Origin: Desulforapulum autotrophicum
GTDB taxonomy: Bacteria > Desulfobacterota > Desulfobacteria > Desulfobacterales > Desulfolunaceae
NCBI GenBank assembly: GCA_020723285.1
Contig: DYJE01000032.1
Coordinates: forward strand, 1-63,313
Direction of reading: 5' to 3'
DNA length: 63,313 nt
Under the pieces are notes generated by a model that was given only the letters and a program-made list of their open reading frames with translations, did not search any database and was not told where the DNA came from. Below, piece after piece: positions 16,079 to 28,104 of the stretch (positions within the stretch are counted from its first letter, which is position 1; each line of letters begins with the position of its first letter). The position numbers and the translations under genes are program-made.

Positions 16079-16468
16079 ATGGGGCGGATACTGAAAAAAA
16101 AAACGGATAATCAGAAACTTAAGCTCAGAGATAAACAGAAACAGAAAAGCGATGCTGAGCCCGGAGCCGAAGGATCATCTGAAGCCAGTAAGGATTCACC
16201 CTTGAAGGAAGCTGCCAAACGTGCAGCTGGCCCTAAAAAAACGGATGAATCCAAAAAAACGATGCAGAATCAGGAGCCCGGTTATTACCAGAAAATCGAA
16301 CAGTTCTTTCGTGAAGTCAAAGCTGAACTGAAAAAGGTTGTCTGGCCACCCAAGAATCAAGCTGTCGCATCCACGGTTGTCGTTATTGTGCTGGTTTCAA
16401 TTGTATCATCGCTTCTCGGTATTTTTGATCTATTCTTGAAGGGTTTGATTCAGATGGTTCTTAAATAA
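16079..16468 (+). CDS. secE: Preprotein translocase subunit SecE
   Basis: The 129-residue protein has a single C-terminal membrane helix (about 97-125, VVVIVLVSIVSSLLGIF) preceded by the conserved amphipathic segment FFREVKAELKKVVWP. The first 70 residues are a charged, Lys-rich, low-complexity extension not needed in the minimal family. It holds the SecYEG channel together at the inner membrane. nusG follows after 15 nt, the standard pairing. Confidence 0.95.
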   Translation: MGRILKKKTDNQKLKLRDKQKQKSDAEPGAEGSSEASKDSPLKEAAKRAAGPKKTDESKKTMQNQEPGYYQKIEQFFREVKAELKKVVWPPKNQAVASTVVVIVLVSIVSSLLGIFDLFLKGLIQMVLK

Positions 16469-16483
16469 ACAGGAGAATATATT

Positions 16484-17014
16484 TTGGCTCTGAGATGGTA
16501 TGTTGTTCATGTCTATTCAGGATTTGAAAACAAGGTAAAAGCGACCCTTGAAGAAAAAATCAGCGCTTTCCCTTACCCTGAAAAATTTGGCGGAATCGTA
16601 GTTCCAACAGAGCAGGTCGTAGAACTTGTAAAAGGGAAAAAAAAGGAATCGTCACGAAAGTTTTATCCCGGATACATTCTCATCCGTATGGATCTTGATG
16701 ATCATACGTGGCATCTTGTCAACGACACAGCCAAAGTGACTGGTTTTTTGGGGGGAATGAACAAGCCAACACCCATCAGAGACGAAGAGGCTGAACGAAT
16801 TCTTTCTCGTATGGAAGAAGGCAAGGAAAAACCACAGCCGAAATTCTTCTTTGAAACGGGCGATGAAATCAAGGTTGTTGACGGTCCGTTCTCAAATTTC
16901 AACGGTACGGTGGAAGAAGTTAACCCTGAAAAGGGTAAAATAAAAGTGCTGGTGAGTATTTTTGGCAGAGCGACACCAGTTGAACTGGACTTTGTTCAGG
17001 TGACGAAGTTATAG
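16484..17014 (+). CDS. nusG: Transcription antitermination factor NusG
   Basis: The 176-residue protein has an N-terminal NGN domain ([21 protein letters not shown]) that binds RNA polymerase and a C-terminal KOW domain ([11 protein letters not shown]) that binds S10 or Rho. The start is TTG, placed by CAGGAGA upstream and by the family N-terminus [12 protein letters not shown]. It is the usual gene before rplK. Confidence 0.97.
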   Translation: MALRWYVVHVYSGFENKVKATLEEKISAFPYPEKFGGIVVPTEQVVELVKGKKKESSRKFYPGYILIRMDLDDHTWHLVNDTAKVTGFLGGMNKPTPIRDEEAERILSRMEEGKEKPQPKFFFETGDEIKVVDGPFSNFNGTVEEVNPEKGKIKVLVSIFGRATPVELDFVQVTKL

Positions 17015-17039
17015 ACACTTTCAGGAGTATATTGGAACG

Positions 17040-17462
17040 ATGGCAAAAAAAGTAATTGCCCAAGTAAAATTACAGGTGCAGGCCGGTAAAGCAAATCCTT
17101 CACCGCCTATTGGACCGGCTCTTGGTCAGCATGGCGTTAATATCATGGATTTCTGCAAGACGTTCAACGCCAGAACGGCGAATGACACCGGAACGATTAT
17201 ACCGGTCGTTATCACAGTCTATGCGGACCGATCCTTCACTTTCATTACAAAGACGCCTCCTGCATCTTTTCTTATCAAAAAAGCTGCTAATGTCGATAAA
17301 GGCTCAAAAGATCCTCTGCGCGACAAAATCGCCAAATTGACCATGGATCAAATTGAGGAAATCGCAAAGACAAAGATGGAAGATCTCAATGCAAACAGCA
17401 TTGAAGCCGCATGCCGGATCATTGCAGGAACTGCGCGAAGCATGGGAATTGATGTTGTTTAA
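17040..17462 (+). CDS. rplK: Ribosomal protein L11
   Basis: The 140-residue protein forms the GTPase-associated centre with 23S rRNA. It has the proline-rich N-terminal domain ([22 protein letters not shown]) start and the C-terminal rRNA-binding domain ending [11 protein letters not shown]. It lies 25 nt after nusG and 23 nt before rplA. Confidence 0.98.
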   Translation: MAKKVIAQVKLQVQAGKANPSPPIGPALGQHGVNIMDFCKTFNARTANDTGTIIPVVITVYADRSFTFITKTPPASFLIKKAANVDKGSKDPLRDKIAKLTMDQIEEIAKTKMEDLNANSIEAACRIIAGTARSMGIDVV

Positions 17463-17485
17463 AATACAAGGAGCACGCCGGTAAA

Positions 17486-18190
17486 ATGCCTAAGAGAGGG
17501 AAAAAATATTTAGAAGCCGTTAAAGGACTTGACCGACAGAAAAAATACGAAATCGGTGAAGCAGTGGGTTATGCGATTGAGAGAGCATTCGCCAAATTCG
17601 ACGAAACGGTGGACATTGCGGTGAAACTGGGAGTCGATCCCCGTCATGCCGACCAGATGGTCCGTGGTTCTGTTGTTCTTCCAAATGGTATCGGGAAGGA
17701 AGTCAAAGTTCTTGTTTTTGCCAAAGGTGAAAAGGAAAAGGAAGCGCTTGATGCCGGAGCGGACTTTGCAGGTGCCGATGACATGGTTGAAAAGATCAAA
17801 GGCGGATGGTTCGGTTTTGACAAGGTCATCGCAACCCCTGACATGATGGGTACAGTTGGGAAAATTGGTAAAATTCTCGGTCCGAGAGGATTGATGCCCA
17901 ATGCGAAAACCGGTTCGGTCACATTCGACGTCGCAAAGGCGGTTGCAGAACTGAAGGCTGGAAAGATCGAATTCAGGGTTGAAAAATCAGGTATTATTCA
18001 CGCCCCGGTCGGTAAGGTATCATTTGGACGTGAAAAGCTTGTGGAAAACATGAGTTCACTGATTGAGACTCTGGTCAAGATCAAGCCCACAGCAAGCAAG
18101 GGAACTTACATTAAAGGCGTGACCGTGTCCACCACCATGGGGATCGGTGTCAAGGTAGACACAGTTCTTTTGAAGGATGCGATAAAATAA
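17486..18190 (+). CDS. rplA: Ribosomal protein L1
   Basis: The 234-residue L1-stalk protein has the family signature [15 protein letters not shown] near residue 130-145. In many bacteria L1 also represses its own operon by binding the mRNA leader. It is of normal length. It ends before the L10 leader, which separates the L11 and L10 parts of the operon. Confidence 0.98.
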   Translation: MPKRGKKYLEAVKGLDRQKKYEIGEAVGYAIERAFAKFDETVDIAVKLGVDPRHADQMVRGSVVLPNGIGKEVKVLVFAKGEKEKEALDAGADFAGADDMVEKIKGGWFGFDKVIATPDMMGTVGKIGKILGPRGLMPNAKTGSVTFDVAKAVAELKAGKIEFRVEKSGIIHAPVGKVSFGREKLVENMSSLIETLVKIKPTASKGTYIKGVTVSTTMGIGVKVDTVLLKDAIK

Positions 18191-18227
18191 TTAAGACCTG
18201 TACCAAGCTGGGTCTTTCATAATTAAC

Positions 18228-18322
18228 GTCAAAGACAGTAGGTGCACATGACACTTGAGTGTATAATCGGCACAGCCGGCCTACCGAGACACATACGTTT
18301 TGGTATCGTTGGCCTCCGAGAA
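18228..18322 (+). promoter_or_regulatory. L10 leader (autoregulatory RNA of rplJ-rplL)
   Basis: The stretch AAAGACAGTAGGTGCAC ... GGCCTACCGAGAC has the GTAGGTG/CCTAC closing stem and internal hairpins (ACACTTGAGTGT) typical of the L10 leader placed before rplJ. In the known family, the L10-L7/L12 complex binds here to limit its own translation. It was recognised by motif and position, not by a covariance search. Confidence 0.75.
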
Positions 18323-18354
18323 ATAATATTTCTAAGTAAAGGAGGTGTAAAAAT

Positions 18355-18876
18355 TTGGAACTGAATAAGAAAAAAGAAATCGTAACCCAGCTTCATGAAG
18401 ATCTGAAGAAGTCGAAAATAGTTATTGTCACAGACTTCAAAGGCCTTGATGTTGCAGCAGTTACAAAGCTTCGCTCACAACTGACAAAGGAAAATATCGA
18501 CTACCGCGTCATCAAGAACACTCTACTCCGTCGCGCTTCCGAAAATACCAGTGTGTCCGTGATCAATGGCATGTTTAAAGGGCCGAGCGCTGTTGCAATC
18601 AGCTACGACGATCCTGTTTCTCCTGCGAAAATTTTGACAAAATTTTCAGAAGAAAACAATAAGCTTGAAATCAAGGGCGGAGTCATGGATGGTAAACCCC
18701 TTGATCTTAACGGGATCAAGGCTTTGTCTTCACTGCCTTCAAGGGAAGTTCTGCTCAGCCAGTTGCTTTCAGCAATGAATGCAGTACCGACCGGTATCGT
18801 TCAGTTACTTGCCGCTGTGCCAAGAAACATGATGAATGTTTTAAACGCAATAAAAGAAAAAAAAGAAGCGGCCTGA
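18355..18876 (+). CDS. rplJ: Ribosomal protein L10
   Basis: The 173-residue protein anchors the L7/L12 stalk. The N-terminal rRNA-binding part has VTDFKGLDVAAVTKLR and YRVIKNTLLRRA; the C-terminal helix binds L7/L12. It starts at TTG behind AAAGGAGGTG, the strongest ribosome site nearby. rplL follows after 65 nt. Confidence 0.97.
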   Translation: MELNKKKEIVTQLHEDLKKSKIVIVTDFKGLDVAAVTKLRSQLTKENIDYRVIKNTLLRRASENTSVSVINGMFKGPSAVAISYDDPVSPAKILTKFSEENNKLEIKGGVMDGKPLDLNGIKALSSLPSREVLLSQLLSAMNAVPTGIVQLLAAVPRNMMNVLNAIKEKKEAA

Positions 18877-18941
18877 TTTTACATTAAATAAAATTAAATA
18901 ATAATCTTAAAAAAGTTTATCATAAGAAATCGGAGGATATA

Positions 18942-19325
18942 ATGGCTGATATTACTAAAGAAGATGTCATTGAATTCATTGCAAATATGACCGTTCTTGA
19001 ACTTTCACAACTCATCAAGGAGCTTGAAGACAAATTCGGTGTATCCGCTGCCGCACCTGTTGCCATGATGGCTGCTGCCGGTCCTGCAGCTGCTGCGCCT
19101 GTTGTCGAAGAACAGACTGAATTCACGGTTATGCTCGTTACTGCGGGTGACAAGAAAATCAACGTCATCAAAGAAGTAAGAGCCATCACAGGTCTTGGCC
19201 TCAAAGAAGCCAAAGCCCTTGTTGACGAAGCTCCCAAACCTGTAAAAGAAGGCGTCTCCAAAGAAGAAGCTGAAAAAATGAAAGCTCAGCTTGAAGAAGC
19301 CGGAGCTCAGATCGAATTGAAATAA
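18942..19325 (+). CDS. rplL: Ribosomal protein L7/L12
   Basis: The 127-residue stalk protein has an N-terminal dimerisation helix pair, an Ala/Pro-rich hinge (about 38-52) and the factor-binding C-terminal domain with [15 protein letters not shown]. It recruits EF-Tu and EF-G to the ribosome. A partial terminator lies between it and rpoB. Confidence 0.98.
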   Translation: MADITKEDVIEFIANMTVLELSQLIKELEDKFGVSAAAPVAMMAAAGPAAAAPVVEEQTEFTVMLVTAGDKKINVIKEVRAITGLGLKEAKALVDEAPKPVKEGVSKEEAEKMKAQLEEAGAQIELK

Positions 19326-19367
19326 TTCAAATCGTAACATCATTTGAAATTCACTTTACGGATAAAA

Positions 19368-19397
19368 AGGTGAGGGTTTAGCCCTCATCTTTTTTCC
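19368..19397 (+). terminator. Attenuator between rplL and rpoB
   Basis: A stem GGTGAGGG / CCCTCATC around a TTTA loop is followed by TTTTTT. In the known rplJL-rpoBC arrangement such a hairpin reduces read-through from ribosomal protein genes into polymerase genes. No separate strong rpoB promoter was seen after it. Confidence 0.8.
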
Positions 19398-19441
19398 GTT
19401 TGTCTTTTCCCGCAGTTCCATTAATGCAGCATGGAGATGAT

Positions 19442-22400
19442 ATGACAGTAAACCCTTTGGTCAACAAGAGAATAAGGAAAAATTTCGGTGGCAAACATAA
19501 GATTGCTGAAATTCCCGATCTGATCGGCATGCAAAGGGATTCTTACAACCGCTTTCTTCAGATGAACATCCCCCCTGAAAAGCGTGAAGAAATTGGACTA
19601 CAGTCCGTTTTTAAATCAGTTTTTCCGATTAAGGACTTTACCGGCACAGCATCTCTTGAATACGTTTCATATTCTTTTGGTGAAGTGAAGCATTCGGTCA
19701 ACGAATGCATTCAGCGTGGAATGACGTTTGAGATTTCCATTCGTATCCGCGTCCGATTGGTTGTTTTCGATATTGATAAAGAAGCCGGAACGTCAAATAT
19801 CCGGGATATCAAAGAGCAGGAAATTTATTTCGGCACGATCCCTCTGATGACTGAAAGAGGTACGTTTATTATTAATGGTACGGAGCGGGTTGTTGTCAGC
19901 CAGCTTCACAGATCTTCCGGTGTTTTTTTCGATCATGACAAGGGTAAAACCCATTCAAGCGGTAAAATTATTTATTCAGCAAGGGTTATCCCTGTTCGAG
20001 GTTCATGGATCGATATGGAAATCGATCCCAAGGACGTTGTCTACATTCGTATAGACAGACGGAGAAAATTTCCTGTCACGGTTCTTTTCAAGGCTTTTGG
20101 TTACACCAACGAAGATCTTCTCAATTATTTTTACAAAAAAGAGAAAATATTTCTGAGCGGTGACGAATTTTTCAAGGCATTCAATGAAGAATTCCTGAAA
20201 GGTCAGCGCGCAAGTTTTGATATTATTGATAAAACCAATGGTGAGGTTGTCGTAAAAAAAGGCAGACTCTTTACCAAACGTGCGATCAAACAGCTCAAGA
20301 TGGCTGAAACTACAGAGCTGCCCATCAGCGCTGAAGATGTTGCAGAAAAAGGTCTTGCTGTTTCTGTGTATGCTCCGGGAACGGATGAGATGATCGCAAA
20401 GGCCGGTGATCTGGTCGATGACGATGTCATCAAAAGATTCAAAGACGCAGGCATCAAGGAATTCGAAGTGTTGTACCAGGATGCAGTCTTTTCAACAGAC
20501 TCCATCCGGAAAACACTTATGGCCGACAAGGTCGAAACAAAAGACGATGCGCTGATTGAAATCTACCGTCGCATGAGACCCGGAAATCCCGCGACACCCG
20601 AAGTCGCGCAAGAGTTCATTGATCACCTGTTTTTCAGGGATTCGTTCTACGATCTGTCAGGCGTTGGTCGTCTCAAGATGAACCATCGTCTTGGAATCGA
20701 CACTCCCATGGAAATCAGGATACTGAGAAAAGAAGACATCCTTCTTACGGCCAAAATCCTGATCGAGCTCAGAGATACCCAAGGTACGGTCGATGATATC
20801 GATCATCTTGGGAATCGACGTGTAAGAGCTGTGGGTGAACTTTTGGAAAACCAGTACCGCATAGGGCTTGTGAGGATGGAGAGGGCCATCAAGGAACGTA
20901 TGAGTATGCAGGAAGTCGATGCGCTGATGCCCCATGATCTCGTGAATCCAAAGCCTGTTTCAGCGGTGGTTAAAGAATTTTTCGGTACCAGCCAGCTTTC
21001 ACAGTTCATGGATCAGACCAATCCTCTTTCTGAAACCACCCATAAGAGGCGTTTGAGCGCGCTCGGCCCTGGAGGTCTTACCCGTGAACGCGCCGGTTTT
21101 GAGGTGCGCGACGTTCACCCGTCTCATTATGGAAGAATATGCCCCATTGAAACCCCTGAAGGACCGAACATCGGTCTTATCGTTTCATTGTGCACCTATG
21201 CGCGTGTGAATGAGTACGGATTTATCGAGACTCCGTACCGTGTGGTACGAGATTCCGTGGTCAGTGATGACATCAAGATGCTTTCTGCTTTTGAAGAAAA
21301 GGACCATCCCATCGCACAGGCCAATGCACCTCTGGATGACGAAAACAGATATGAAAATCAGTGGGTAACAGCGCGGGTTGAAGGTGAGTTCCAGATGGTG
21401 AGTCATGATGAAATACGCCTGATGGATATTTCCCCAAACCAGCTGGTCAGCGTTTCCGCATCCTTAATTCCGTTTCTTGAAAACGACGATGCCAACCGTG
21501 CCTTGATGGGTTCGAACATGATGCGACAGGCTGTGCCTCTGATCACAAGCAGTGCACCTCTTGTCGGAACAGGTATCGAAGGTGTTGTAGCCAAGGATTC
21601 CGGGGTAGCCATCGTGGCTAAAAGAAATGGAATCGTGGCCCACGTGGACGCTTCGCGTATCGTGCTGAAACATGATCTTGAGGACGGTGTGGCCGGACCT
21701 CCTGTGACCATTTACAACCTGTCAAAATTCAAGCGGTCAAACCAGAACACCTGCTTCAACCACAGGCCCATTGTCAAAACAGGGCAGCACGTCAAAATTG
21801 ACGAAGTCATCGCCGACGGTCCTGCCACTGAAAAAGGTGAACTGGCCCTGGGTAAAAATGTCACGGTGGCCTTCATGCCCTGGGGTGGTTATAACTTCGA
21901 GGATTCAATTCTCGTCAGTGAGGCACTTGTCAAGGATAATGTTTACACTTCCGTTCACATTGAAGAATTTGAACTGATTGCCCGTGATACGAAACTTGGC
22001 AAAGAAGAGGTGACCCGCGATATTCCCAATGTGGGCGACGAGGCTTTGAAAGACCTCGATGAAAGCGGCATTATTCGTCTTGGCGCTGAAGTTAAGCCTG
22101 GCGACATCCTGGTGGGAAAAATTACACCCAAAGGCGAGACACAGTTATCGCCCGAGGAAAAGCTTCTTCGTGCGATTTTCGGCGAGAAAGCCGGGGATGT
22201 CAAAGATACGTCCCTGAGGGTCCCCCCGGGAGTCTCGGGTATCGTTGTTGATGCCAAGGTTTTTTCCAGACGGGGTGTGGGCAAGGACGACAGAACCCGA
22301 CAAATCGAAGACGAAGAAATCCTCCTTCTCGAAAAGAACCGTGACGATGAGATCCGTATCACTGAACTGTGCGCAAGGGAAAAAATTGAGGAGCTTCTGG

Positions 22401-23536
22401 TCGGACAGGAATGTGAAACACCTCTCCGTCGGGGAAAAGACACCCTGATTGAAGCCGGTGTCGTGATCGATAAAGACAAGATCGCCGGCATCACCCTGGC
22501 CCAGTTTGAGGGGATCGTTCTCAAAGATTCTTCCGTAACGGCCAGTGTTCATGAAATTCTGGACCGGTGCAGGGAATTTGTCGATAATGCTCGGAAAACG
22601 TTTGACGAACAGGTGGTACGATTTGAAAAAGGCGATGATCTCGCCCCTGGCGTGATCAAAATGATAAAAGTTTATGTGGCCATGAAACGCATGCTTTCAG
22701 TGGGCGATAAAATGGCCGGACGTCATGGAAACAAAGGGGTCGTGTCCCGAATTCTTCCCCAGGAAGATCTTCCCTATTTCGAAGACGGCACCACTGTGGA
22801 CATGATTCTCAATCCTCTTGGCGTTCCTTCCCGTATGAATGTCGGGCAGATTCTTGAAATTCATTTGGGCCGCGCCGCAAAAAGTCTGGGAGACCAGATC
22901 AATGCCTTGCTTGAGGAGATGAAGCATCAGGCCATCAAAGAAAAGCTGATGAAGATCTTTTCTTCCGATTCTCAAAAAGCTTTTCTCGACGGGCTGAGTG
23001 ATGAAGAACTTATCGAATTTGCCTCTCATTACAAACACGGCGTTCATATGGCAACCCCGGTTTTCGATGGTGCAAAAGAAGAAAACATCAAAGAGCTTCT
23101 CAGCGAAGCCGGAGTCTGGGTGTCAGGACAGGCCCAGCTTTTCGATGGCCGGACGGGTGAACCTTTTGACGGAAAGGTTACGGTCGGCACCATGTACATG
23201 TTGAAACTCCATCATCTTGTCGACGACAAGATTCACGCTCGGTCTATCGGTCCCTATTCACTGGTGACCCAGCAGCCTCTCGGCGGAAAGGCTCAGTTCG
23301 GCGGTCAGCGACTGGGGGAAATGGAAGTCTGGGCTATGGAAGCTTACGGTTCAGCCTATGCTCTTCAGGAGTTTATTACCGTGAAATCGGACGATATGGC
23401 CGGTCGAACACGTATGTATGAAAAGATTGTGAAAGGCCAGACGGCCCTGGAACCCGGTTTGCCGGAATCATTCAGGGTACTTACGAAAGAACTTCAGAGT
23501 CTTGGACTTGACATCAATCTCATCGAGGGAAATTAA
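19442..23536 (+). CDS. rpoB: RNA polymerase beta subunit
   Basis: The 1364-residue catalytic subunit has the rifampicin-pocket segment [17 protein letters not shown] with wild-type-looking residues, then [15 protein letters not shown] and [13 protein letters not shown] near the active centre. Its length is close to the Escherichia coli protein (1342), so it carries the same lineage-specific insertions. The start at [12 protein letters not shown] is preferred because GGAGA lies 5 nt upstream; an in-frame ATG at 19400 would overlap the attenuator tail. The gene is followed by rpoC after 9 nt. Confidence 0.97.
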   Translation: MTVNPLVNKRIRKNFGGKHKIAEIPDLIGMQRDSYNRFLQMNIPPEKREEIGLQSVFKSVFPIKDFTGTASLEYVSYSFGEVKHSVNECIQRGMTFEISIRIRVRLVVFDIDKEAGTSNIRDIKEQEIYFGTIPLMTERGTFIINGTERVVVSQLHRSSGVFFDHDKGKTHSSGKIIYSARVIPVRGSWIDMEIDPKDVVYIRIDRRRKFPVTVLFKAFGYTNEDLLNYFYKKEKIFLSGDEFFKAFNEEFLKGQRASFDIIDKTNGEVVVKKGRLFTKRAIKQLKMAETTELPISAEDVAEKGLAVSVYAPGTDEMIAKAGDLVDDDVIKRFKDAGIKEFEVLYQDAVFSTDSIRKTLMADKVETKDDALIEIYRRMRPGNPATPEVAQEFIDHLFFRDSFYDLSGVGRLKMNHRLGIDTPMEIRILRKEDILLTAKILIELRDTQGTVDDIDHLGNRRVRAVGELLENQYRIGLVRMERAIKERMSMQEVDALMPHDLVNPKPVSAVVKEFFGTSQLSQFMDQTNPLSETTHKRRLSALGPGGLTRERAGFEVRDVHPSHYGRICPIETPEGPNIGLIVSLCTYARVNEYGFIETPYRVVRDSVVSDDIKMLSAFEEKDHPIAQANAPLDDENRYENQWVTARVEGEFQMVSHDEIRLMDISPNQLVSVSASLIPFLENDDANRALMGSNMMRQAVPLITSSAPLVGTGIEGVVAKDSGVAIVAKRNGIVAHVDASRIVLKHDLEDGVAGPPVTIYNLSKFKRSNQNTCFNHRPIVKTGQHVKIDEVIADGPATEKGELALGKNVTVAFMPWGGYNFEDSILVSEALVKDNVYTSVHIEEFELIARDTKLGKEEVTRDIPNVGDEALKDLDESGIIRLGAEVKPGDILVGKITPKGETQLSPEEKLLRAIFGEKAGDVKDTSLRVPPGVSGIVVDAKVFSRRGVGKDDRTRQIEDEEILLLEKNRDDEIRITELCAREKIEELLVGQECETPLRRGKDTLIEAGVVIDKDKIAGITLAQFEGIVLKDSSVTASVHEILDRCREFVDNARKTFDEQVVRFEKGDDLAPGVIKMIKVYVAMKRMLSVGDKMAGRHGNKGVVSRILPQEDLPYFEDGTTVDMILNPLGVPSRMNVGQILEIHLGRAAKSLGDQINALLEEMKHQAIKEKLMKIFSSDSQKAFLDGLSDEELIEFASHYKHGVHMATPVFDGAKEENIKELLSEAGVWVSGQAQLFDGRTGEPFDGKVTVGTMYMLKLHHLVDDKIHARSIGPYSLVTQQPLGGKAQFGGQRLGEMEVWAMEAYGSAYALQEFITVKSDDMAGRTRMYEKIVKGQTALEPGLPESFRVLTKELQSLGLDINLIEGN

Positions 23537-23545
23537 GGAGGCGCA

Positions 23546-26500
23546 GTGGAAACATTATACGATTTTTTCGCAAAACCCATCGACCCCAAGATGTACACCG
23601 GGGTCCAGATTTCATTGGCTTCTCCTGACCAGATTAGACAGTGGTCCCATGGCGAAATTAAAAAGCCGGAAACCATCAATTACAGAACCTTCAAACCTGA
23701 GAGAGAAGGGCTTTTCTGCGCTAAAATTTTTGGTCCCACCAAAGATTATGAATGTAACTGCGGCAAATACAAACGGATGAAACATCGCGGTGTGGTTTGT
23801 GAAAAATGTGGTGTTGAAGTCATTCAATCCAAGGTCCGTCGTGAGCGATTGGGTCACATCGAACTTGCGACTCCGGTCTCCCATATCTGGTTTTTAAAAA
23901 GTCTTCCAAGCAAAATCGGTAATTTACTTGATATTACGCTGAAGAATATGGAACGCGTTCTTTATTTCGACAGCTACATCGTTCTCAATCCGAAAGATAC
24001 CGGCTTGACCAAGTGCCAGCTTCTGTCGGAAGATCAATACCAGGAAGCCCTCGATCTTTACGGCCCCACTTTTGAAGTCGGAATCGGTGCGGAAGCGGTC
24101 AAGTCCTTGCTGAAAGAGATTGATCTCAAGCTGGTCTACACGCAGCTCAGGGAAGAGATCCGGACCGTCACGTCTGTCGCCAAGCGTCAGAAGCTGAGCA
24201 AGCGCATGCGAATCATTGATGCGTTTTTGTTTTCCGGCGTTGAGCCTTCATGGATGATCATGGACGTGATTCCCATTCTTCCCCCGGATCTCAGGCCTCT
24301 TGTTCCATTGGAAGGTGGACGCTTTGCCACATCGGATCTGAACGATCTCTACAGGCGTGTGATCAACCGGAACAACCGTCTGAAAAGGCTTGTGGAACTG
24401 AAGGCCCCGGACATCATTGTCCGCAATGAAAAACGTATGCTTCAGGAATCCGTGGACGTTCTCTTTGACAACGGGCGTCACGGACGCGTTGTTACGGGGA
24501 CGAACAAAAGGCCTTTGAAATCTCTGAGCGACACACTGAAAGGGAAGCAGGGGCGTTTCCGGCAGAACCTTTTGGGTAAACGTGTCGATTATTCCGGCCG
24601 TACGGTTATCGTGGTCGGGCCGGATCTCCGGCTCCACCAGTGTGGACTCCCCAAAAAAATGGCACTGGAGCTGTTTAAACCCTATATTTATCATCGCCTG
24701 GAAAAATCAGGTTATGTTTCAACGGTTAAAAGCGCCAAGAAAATGGTTGAAAAAGAAGTCCCTGAGGTATGGGACACTCTGGACGAAGTGGTCAAAGAAT
24801 ATCCGGTGATGCTCAACCGTGCTCCAACCCTTCACCGTCTTGGGATCCAGGCTTTTGAACCGGTACTCGTTGAGGGAAAGGCTCTTCAGCTTCATCCTCT
24901 GGTTTGTACGGCATTCAACGCGGACTTTGACGGTGACCAGATGGCTGTTCACGTACCTTTGTCCATTGAATCGCAGATCGAAGCCCGTGTGCTGATGCTT
25001 GCATCGAACAACACCCTGTCGCCGGCCAATGGGCAGCCCATCATCGTTCCGACCCAGGACATCGTTCTCGGCTTGTACTATATGACCCGTGAAGTGACTG
25101 GTTCAAAGGGTGAAAACAGTGTTTTCTCAAGCCTTGAAGAAGTTCGCATCGCATATGATGACGGTGCTGTGGCTTTGCAGTCCGCCATCAAGGTCCGTGT
25201 CAACGGGAAAATGGTCAGCACAACGGTCGGTCGTGTGGTCCTTTGGGAAATTATCCCCGACGAACCGGTCTATTCTTTCAGGCATATTCTCTTGAGAGAC
25301 AGAGATACGGCTGAAATGGTTCGTGAAAAGCTGAATAACAACGAGCCGTTTGAGAAGGTCATGGTTCGTCACTCTACGAGTGCTGATAAAGACAGAGGCG
25401 GTCTGATCGGTTTTCTTTTGAAGGATGAGTTTAAAGATATTTTCAACAAGATCAGTGATGCCGATCTGAACGCTCTTTATTCTCTTGAATACAATGAAAT
25501 TTCAAATATTGTCGAGATTGCAGGATATTATTATATTTTCCAGGTGACAAGAATTCGTCCCGGGGTGCCTTTCTCCATGATTAACAGGGTGATGGATAAA
25601 GGATCCTGCCGCGCTCTTATCGATTACGCCTACCGAAACATCGGTCCCAAGGCCACGGTCATTCTTTCCGACAAACTCAAGAATATCGGCTACAGATATT
25701 CCACGGAAGGGGGGCTGTCCATATGCATCGACGACATGATTATTCCCAACACGAAATGGGACATCATCAGGGACTCGGAAGATAAAGTGACTGAAATTGG
25801 CCGTCAATACTCCGAAGGGTTGATCACACAGGGTGAAAAATACAACAAGGTTGTCGATATCTGGGCCAAAGCCACGGATGACATTGCCAATGAAATGATG
25901 AAAGCCATGAGCCGGCCTTCGGTCAGGACCCACAGCGTCACCCATGCTGAAGATGTCAGGTTGATAAACAAGACTGAAGACACCATCAACTCAATATACA
26001 TGATGGCTGATTCTGGCGCTCGTGGTAGCAAGGATCAGATGCGCCAGCTTGCCGGAATGCGTGGACTGATGGCCAAACCCTCCGGCGAAATCATAGAAAC
26101 CCCCATTCAGGCCAATTTCCGTGAAGGACTGTCGGTATTACAGTACTTCATTTCAACTCACGGAGCCCGAAAAGGTCTTGCCGATACGGCCCTCAAGACG
26201 GCAAACTCAGGGTATCTGACCCGCCGTCTTGCCGACGTCGCTCAGGATTGTTCGGTTGTCGAGTTTGATTGCGGTACTCTGATGGGTATTGAGGTTGAAG
26301 CGCTTATGGAAGGCGGCGAAGTAATTCAGCGCCTGGGTGAGCGTATCCTTGGACGAGTGACGCTGGAAGACGTTTATGACCCCTTCACCGATGAAATCAT
26401 CGTCTCACACGGTGTTGAAATTGATGAAAACGTCCTTGATATTATTGAGAATGCAGGTATCACAACGATCAAGATCAGATCCGTTCTGACCTGTAAATCA

Positions 26501-27982
26501 ACCTTGGGCGTCTGCGCTAAATGCTACGGCCGCGACCTCTCCCATGGACAGACTGTTGAAATCGGACAGGCTGTGGGAATTCTTGCGGCTCAATCCATCG
26601 GTGAACCCGGTACCCAGCTGACCATGCGTACGTTCCATATCGGTGGTACGGCCAGCCGAAAAGTCGAGGTTGCTGAAATCAAGGCGAGGGTCGACGGAAA
26701 AATTAAATATCTCGAAGGCTTGAATGTTGTTAAAACAGCGTCGGGAGACATGATCATCATGAGTCGTCGAGGCGGCGAATTCGCCATCGTCGGTGAAGCG
26801 GGTCGTGAAAGAGAAAAGAACTCGGTTATCTACGGTGCGCGTATCCATGTTGAGGATGGACAGATGGTCAAGGCCGGTGAAGTCCTTGCAACGTGGGACC
26901 CCTTCACCGTTCCCATCATCACCGAGGTGGACGGACGAGTCAAATTCGGCGATATCGAGGCAGGAAAAACCATGCAGGAAAAATTGGATCCTGTGACCGG
27001 GAAATCAAGTCGAACCATTATCGAAAGCCGTATCGGTGATGTCCGGCCAAGGATTTCCATCAAGGATTCAAGCAATAAGACAGCCATACTGGGTTCCGGC
27101 GGCTTGGCGAGATACCCCCTGCCGGTTGATGCGGTTCTTCTGGTTGAAGAGTTCGATGAAGTGAAAGCTGGGGACATTATCGCCAAGCTTCCTCGTGCAA
27201 CGACGAAAACCAAGGATATCACCGGTGGTCTTCCCAGGGTCGCGGAACTTTTCGAGGTAAGAAAACCGAAGGAAACTGCGGTTTTATCAGAAATCGACGG
27301 TTTCGTCAGTATTTCAAAAGGCACCAAGGGTAAGCAGAAAGTGACAGTAAGTCCTGTGGATGTTGGGGAAAAGAAAGAATACCTGATTCCCAAAGGGCGT
27401 CATGTGAATGTTTACGAAGGTGACTACGTCAGAGCCGGAGAAAAACTGACTAGCGGAAGCGAAAATCCTCAGGATATTCTCAGCATTAAGGGTGAAGTCG
27501 CCCTTGCGAGTTACCTTGTCGATGAGGTTCAGCAGGTGTACAGGCTTCAGGGCGTCCGTATCAATGACAAACATATCGAAGTGATTGTTCGCCAGATGAT
27601 GAAGCGCGTAAAAATAATCGATGCCGGAGATACGGACTTTATCGCCGAAGAGCAGGTAGACCGGCAGCGATTTGCTGATACGAACAGAGAGGCTGTTGAA
27701 AAAGGTGGTTCTCCAGCCACAGGTGAGCCGCTTGTTCTGGGTATCACTAAAGCATCTCTGTCCACAGACAGTTTTATATCGGCCGCTTCTTTCCAGGAAA
27801 CGACTAAGGTTCTGACTGAAGCCGGTATACGAGGTAAAATTGATTGCCTCTCCGGTCTCAAAGAGAATGTGATCATGGGAAGAATTATTCCAGCCGGTTC
27901 GGGTGTTCGCATGTACCGCGATATCGAGATTGAAAGTGAAGTGGAAGCCAGTCGTGAGGAAAACGTGACCATGGATCTTTGA
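23546..27982 (+). CDS. rpoC: RNA polymerase beta' subunit with an inserted parvulin-like domain
   Basis: The 1478-residue catalytic subunit starts at GTG behind AGGAGGC. It has the zinc knuckle [19 protein letters not shown], the catalytic NADFDGDQM, the bridge-helix region ending [19 protein letters not shown], and the trigger loop split by an SI3-type domain after [12 protein letters not shown]. An unusual block of about 100 residues, roughly 573-672, sits between [11 protein letters not shown] and [14 protein letters not shown], which are directly joined in the Escherichia coli protein. The block reads as a parvulin-type rotamase domain ([25 protein letters not shown]). The frame is intact across it. 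Confidence 0.97.
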   Translation: METLYDFFAKPIDPKMYTGVQISLASPDQIRQWSHGEIKKPETINYRTFKPEREGLFCAKIFGPTKDYECNCGKYKRMKHRGVVCEKCGVEVIQSKVRRERLGHIELATPVSHIWFLKSLPSKIGNLLDITLKNMERVLYFDSYIVLNPKDTGLTKCQLLSEDQYQEALDLYGPTFEVGIGAEAVKSLLKEIDLKLVYTQLREEIRTVTSVAKRQKLSKRMRIIDAFLFSGVEPSWMIMDVIPILPPDLRPLVPLEGGRFATSDLNDLYRRVINRNNRLKRLVELKAPDIIVRNEKRMLQESVDVLFDNGRHGRVVTGTNKRPLKSLSDTLKGKQGRFRQNLLGKRVDYSGRTVIVVGPDLRLHQCGLPKKMALELFKPYIYHRLEKSGYVSTVKSAKKMVEKEVPEVWDTLDEVVKEYPVMLNRAPTLHRLGIQAFEPVLVEGKALQLHPLVCTAFNADFDGDQMAVHVPLSIESQIEARVLMLASNNTLSPANGQPIIVPTQDIVLGLYYMTREVTGSKGENSVFSSLEEVRIAYDDGAVALQSAIKVRVNGKMVSTTVGRVVLWEIIPDEPVYSFRHILLRDRDTAEMVREKLNNNEPFEKVMVRHSTSADKDRGGLIGFLLKDEFKDIFNKISDADLNALYSLEYNEISNIVEIAGYYYIFQVTRIRPGVPFSMINRVMDKGSCRALIDYAYRNIGPKATVILSDKLKNIGYRYSTEGGLSICIDDMIIPNTKWDIIRDSEDKVTEIGRQYSEGLITQGEKYNKVVDIWAKATDDIANEMMKAMSRPSVRTHSVTHAEDVRLINKTEDTINSIYMMADSGARGSKDQMRQLAGMRGLMAKPSGEIIETPIQANFREGLSVLQYFISTHGARKGLADTALKTANSGYLTRRLADVAQDCSVVEFDCGTLMGIEVEALMEGGEVIQRLGERILGRVTLEDVYDPFTDEIIVSHGVEIDENVLDIIENAGITTIKIRSVLTCKSTLGVCAKCYGRDLSHGQTVEIGQAVGILAAQSIGEPGTQLTMRTFHIGGTASRKVEVAEIKARVDGKIKYLEGLNVVKTASGDMIIMSRRGGEFAIVGEAGREREKNSVIYGARIHVEDGQMVKAGEVLATWDPFTVPIITEVDGRVKFGDIEAGKTMQEKLDPVTGKSSRTIIESRIGDVRPRISIKDSSNKTAILGSGGLARYPLPVDAVLLVEEFDEVKAGDIIAKLPRATTKTKDITGGLPRVAELFEVRKPKETAVLSEIDGFVSISKGTKGKQKVTVSPVDVGEKKEYLIPKGRHVNVYEGDYVRAGEKLTSGSENPQDILSIKGEVALASYLVDEVQQVYRLQGVRINDKHIEVIVRQMMKRVKIIDAGDTDFIAEEQVDRQRFADTNREAVEKGGSPATGEPLVLGITKASLSTDSFISAASFQETTKVLTEAGIRGKIDCLSGLKENVIMGRIIPAGSGVRMYRDIEIESEVEASREENVTMDL
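25261..25560 (+). other. Parvulin-like (PpiC/rotamase) domain inserted in RpoC
   Basis: The segment aligns by eye with the PpiC consensus from end to end. [19 protein letters not shown] matches the ASHILVK..eeA..v..kL start, [22 protein letters not shown] matches F..lA..yS.d...kGGdLGwf, EFKDIF matches the mid helix, and [18 protein letters not shown] matches geis.pv.t.fGyHiikv. The first histidine of the family is kept (RHIL). The second (GYH) is replaced by Tyr, so isomerase activity is uncertain. It would lie just before the secondary-channel rim helices of beta'. Confidence 0.8.
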
Positions 27983-28017
27983 TTTACAAGATTTTGATTT
28001 TAATGTGATCAAAGGTC

Positions 28018-28046
28018 TTGACAATAGGAATGAGTCTATGTATTAT
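28018..28046 (+). promoter_or_regulatory. Strong promoter of the str operon
   Basis: A perfect TTGACA (28018-28023) and TATTAT (28041-28046) are 17 bp apart, 59 bp before rpsL. It gives the rpsL-rpsG-tuf-S10 block its own start independent of rpoBC read-through. No terminator was seen between rpoC and this promoter. Confidence 0.8.
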
Positions 28047-28104
28047 TCCGTGATTTGCGTTTACGGAAAATTCAGGTGATAATAACAATAGGGAATAGAG
28101 TGTA

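Noticed and set aside
25261-25560. Possibility that the extra RpoC block is a frameshift or assembly artefact
   Set aside because: The frame is open on both sides, the flanks rejoin the family exactly and the block has its own coherent domain pattern.
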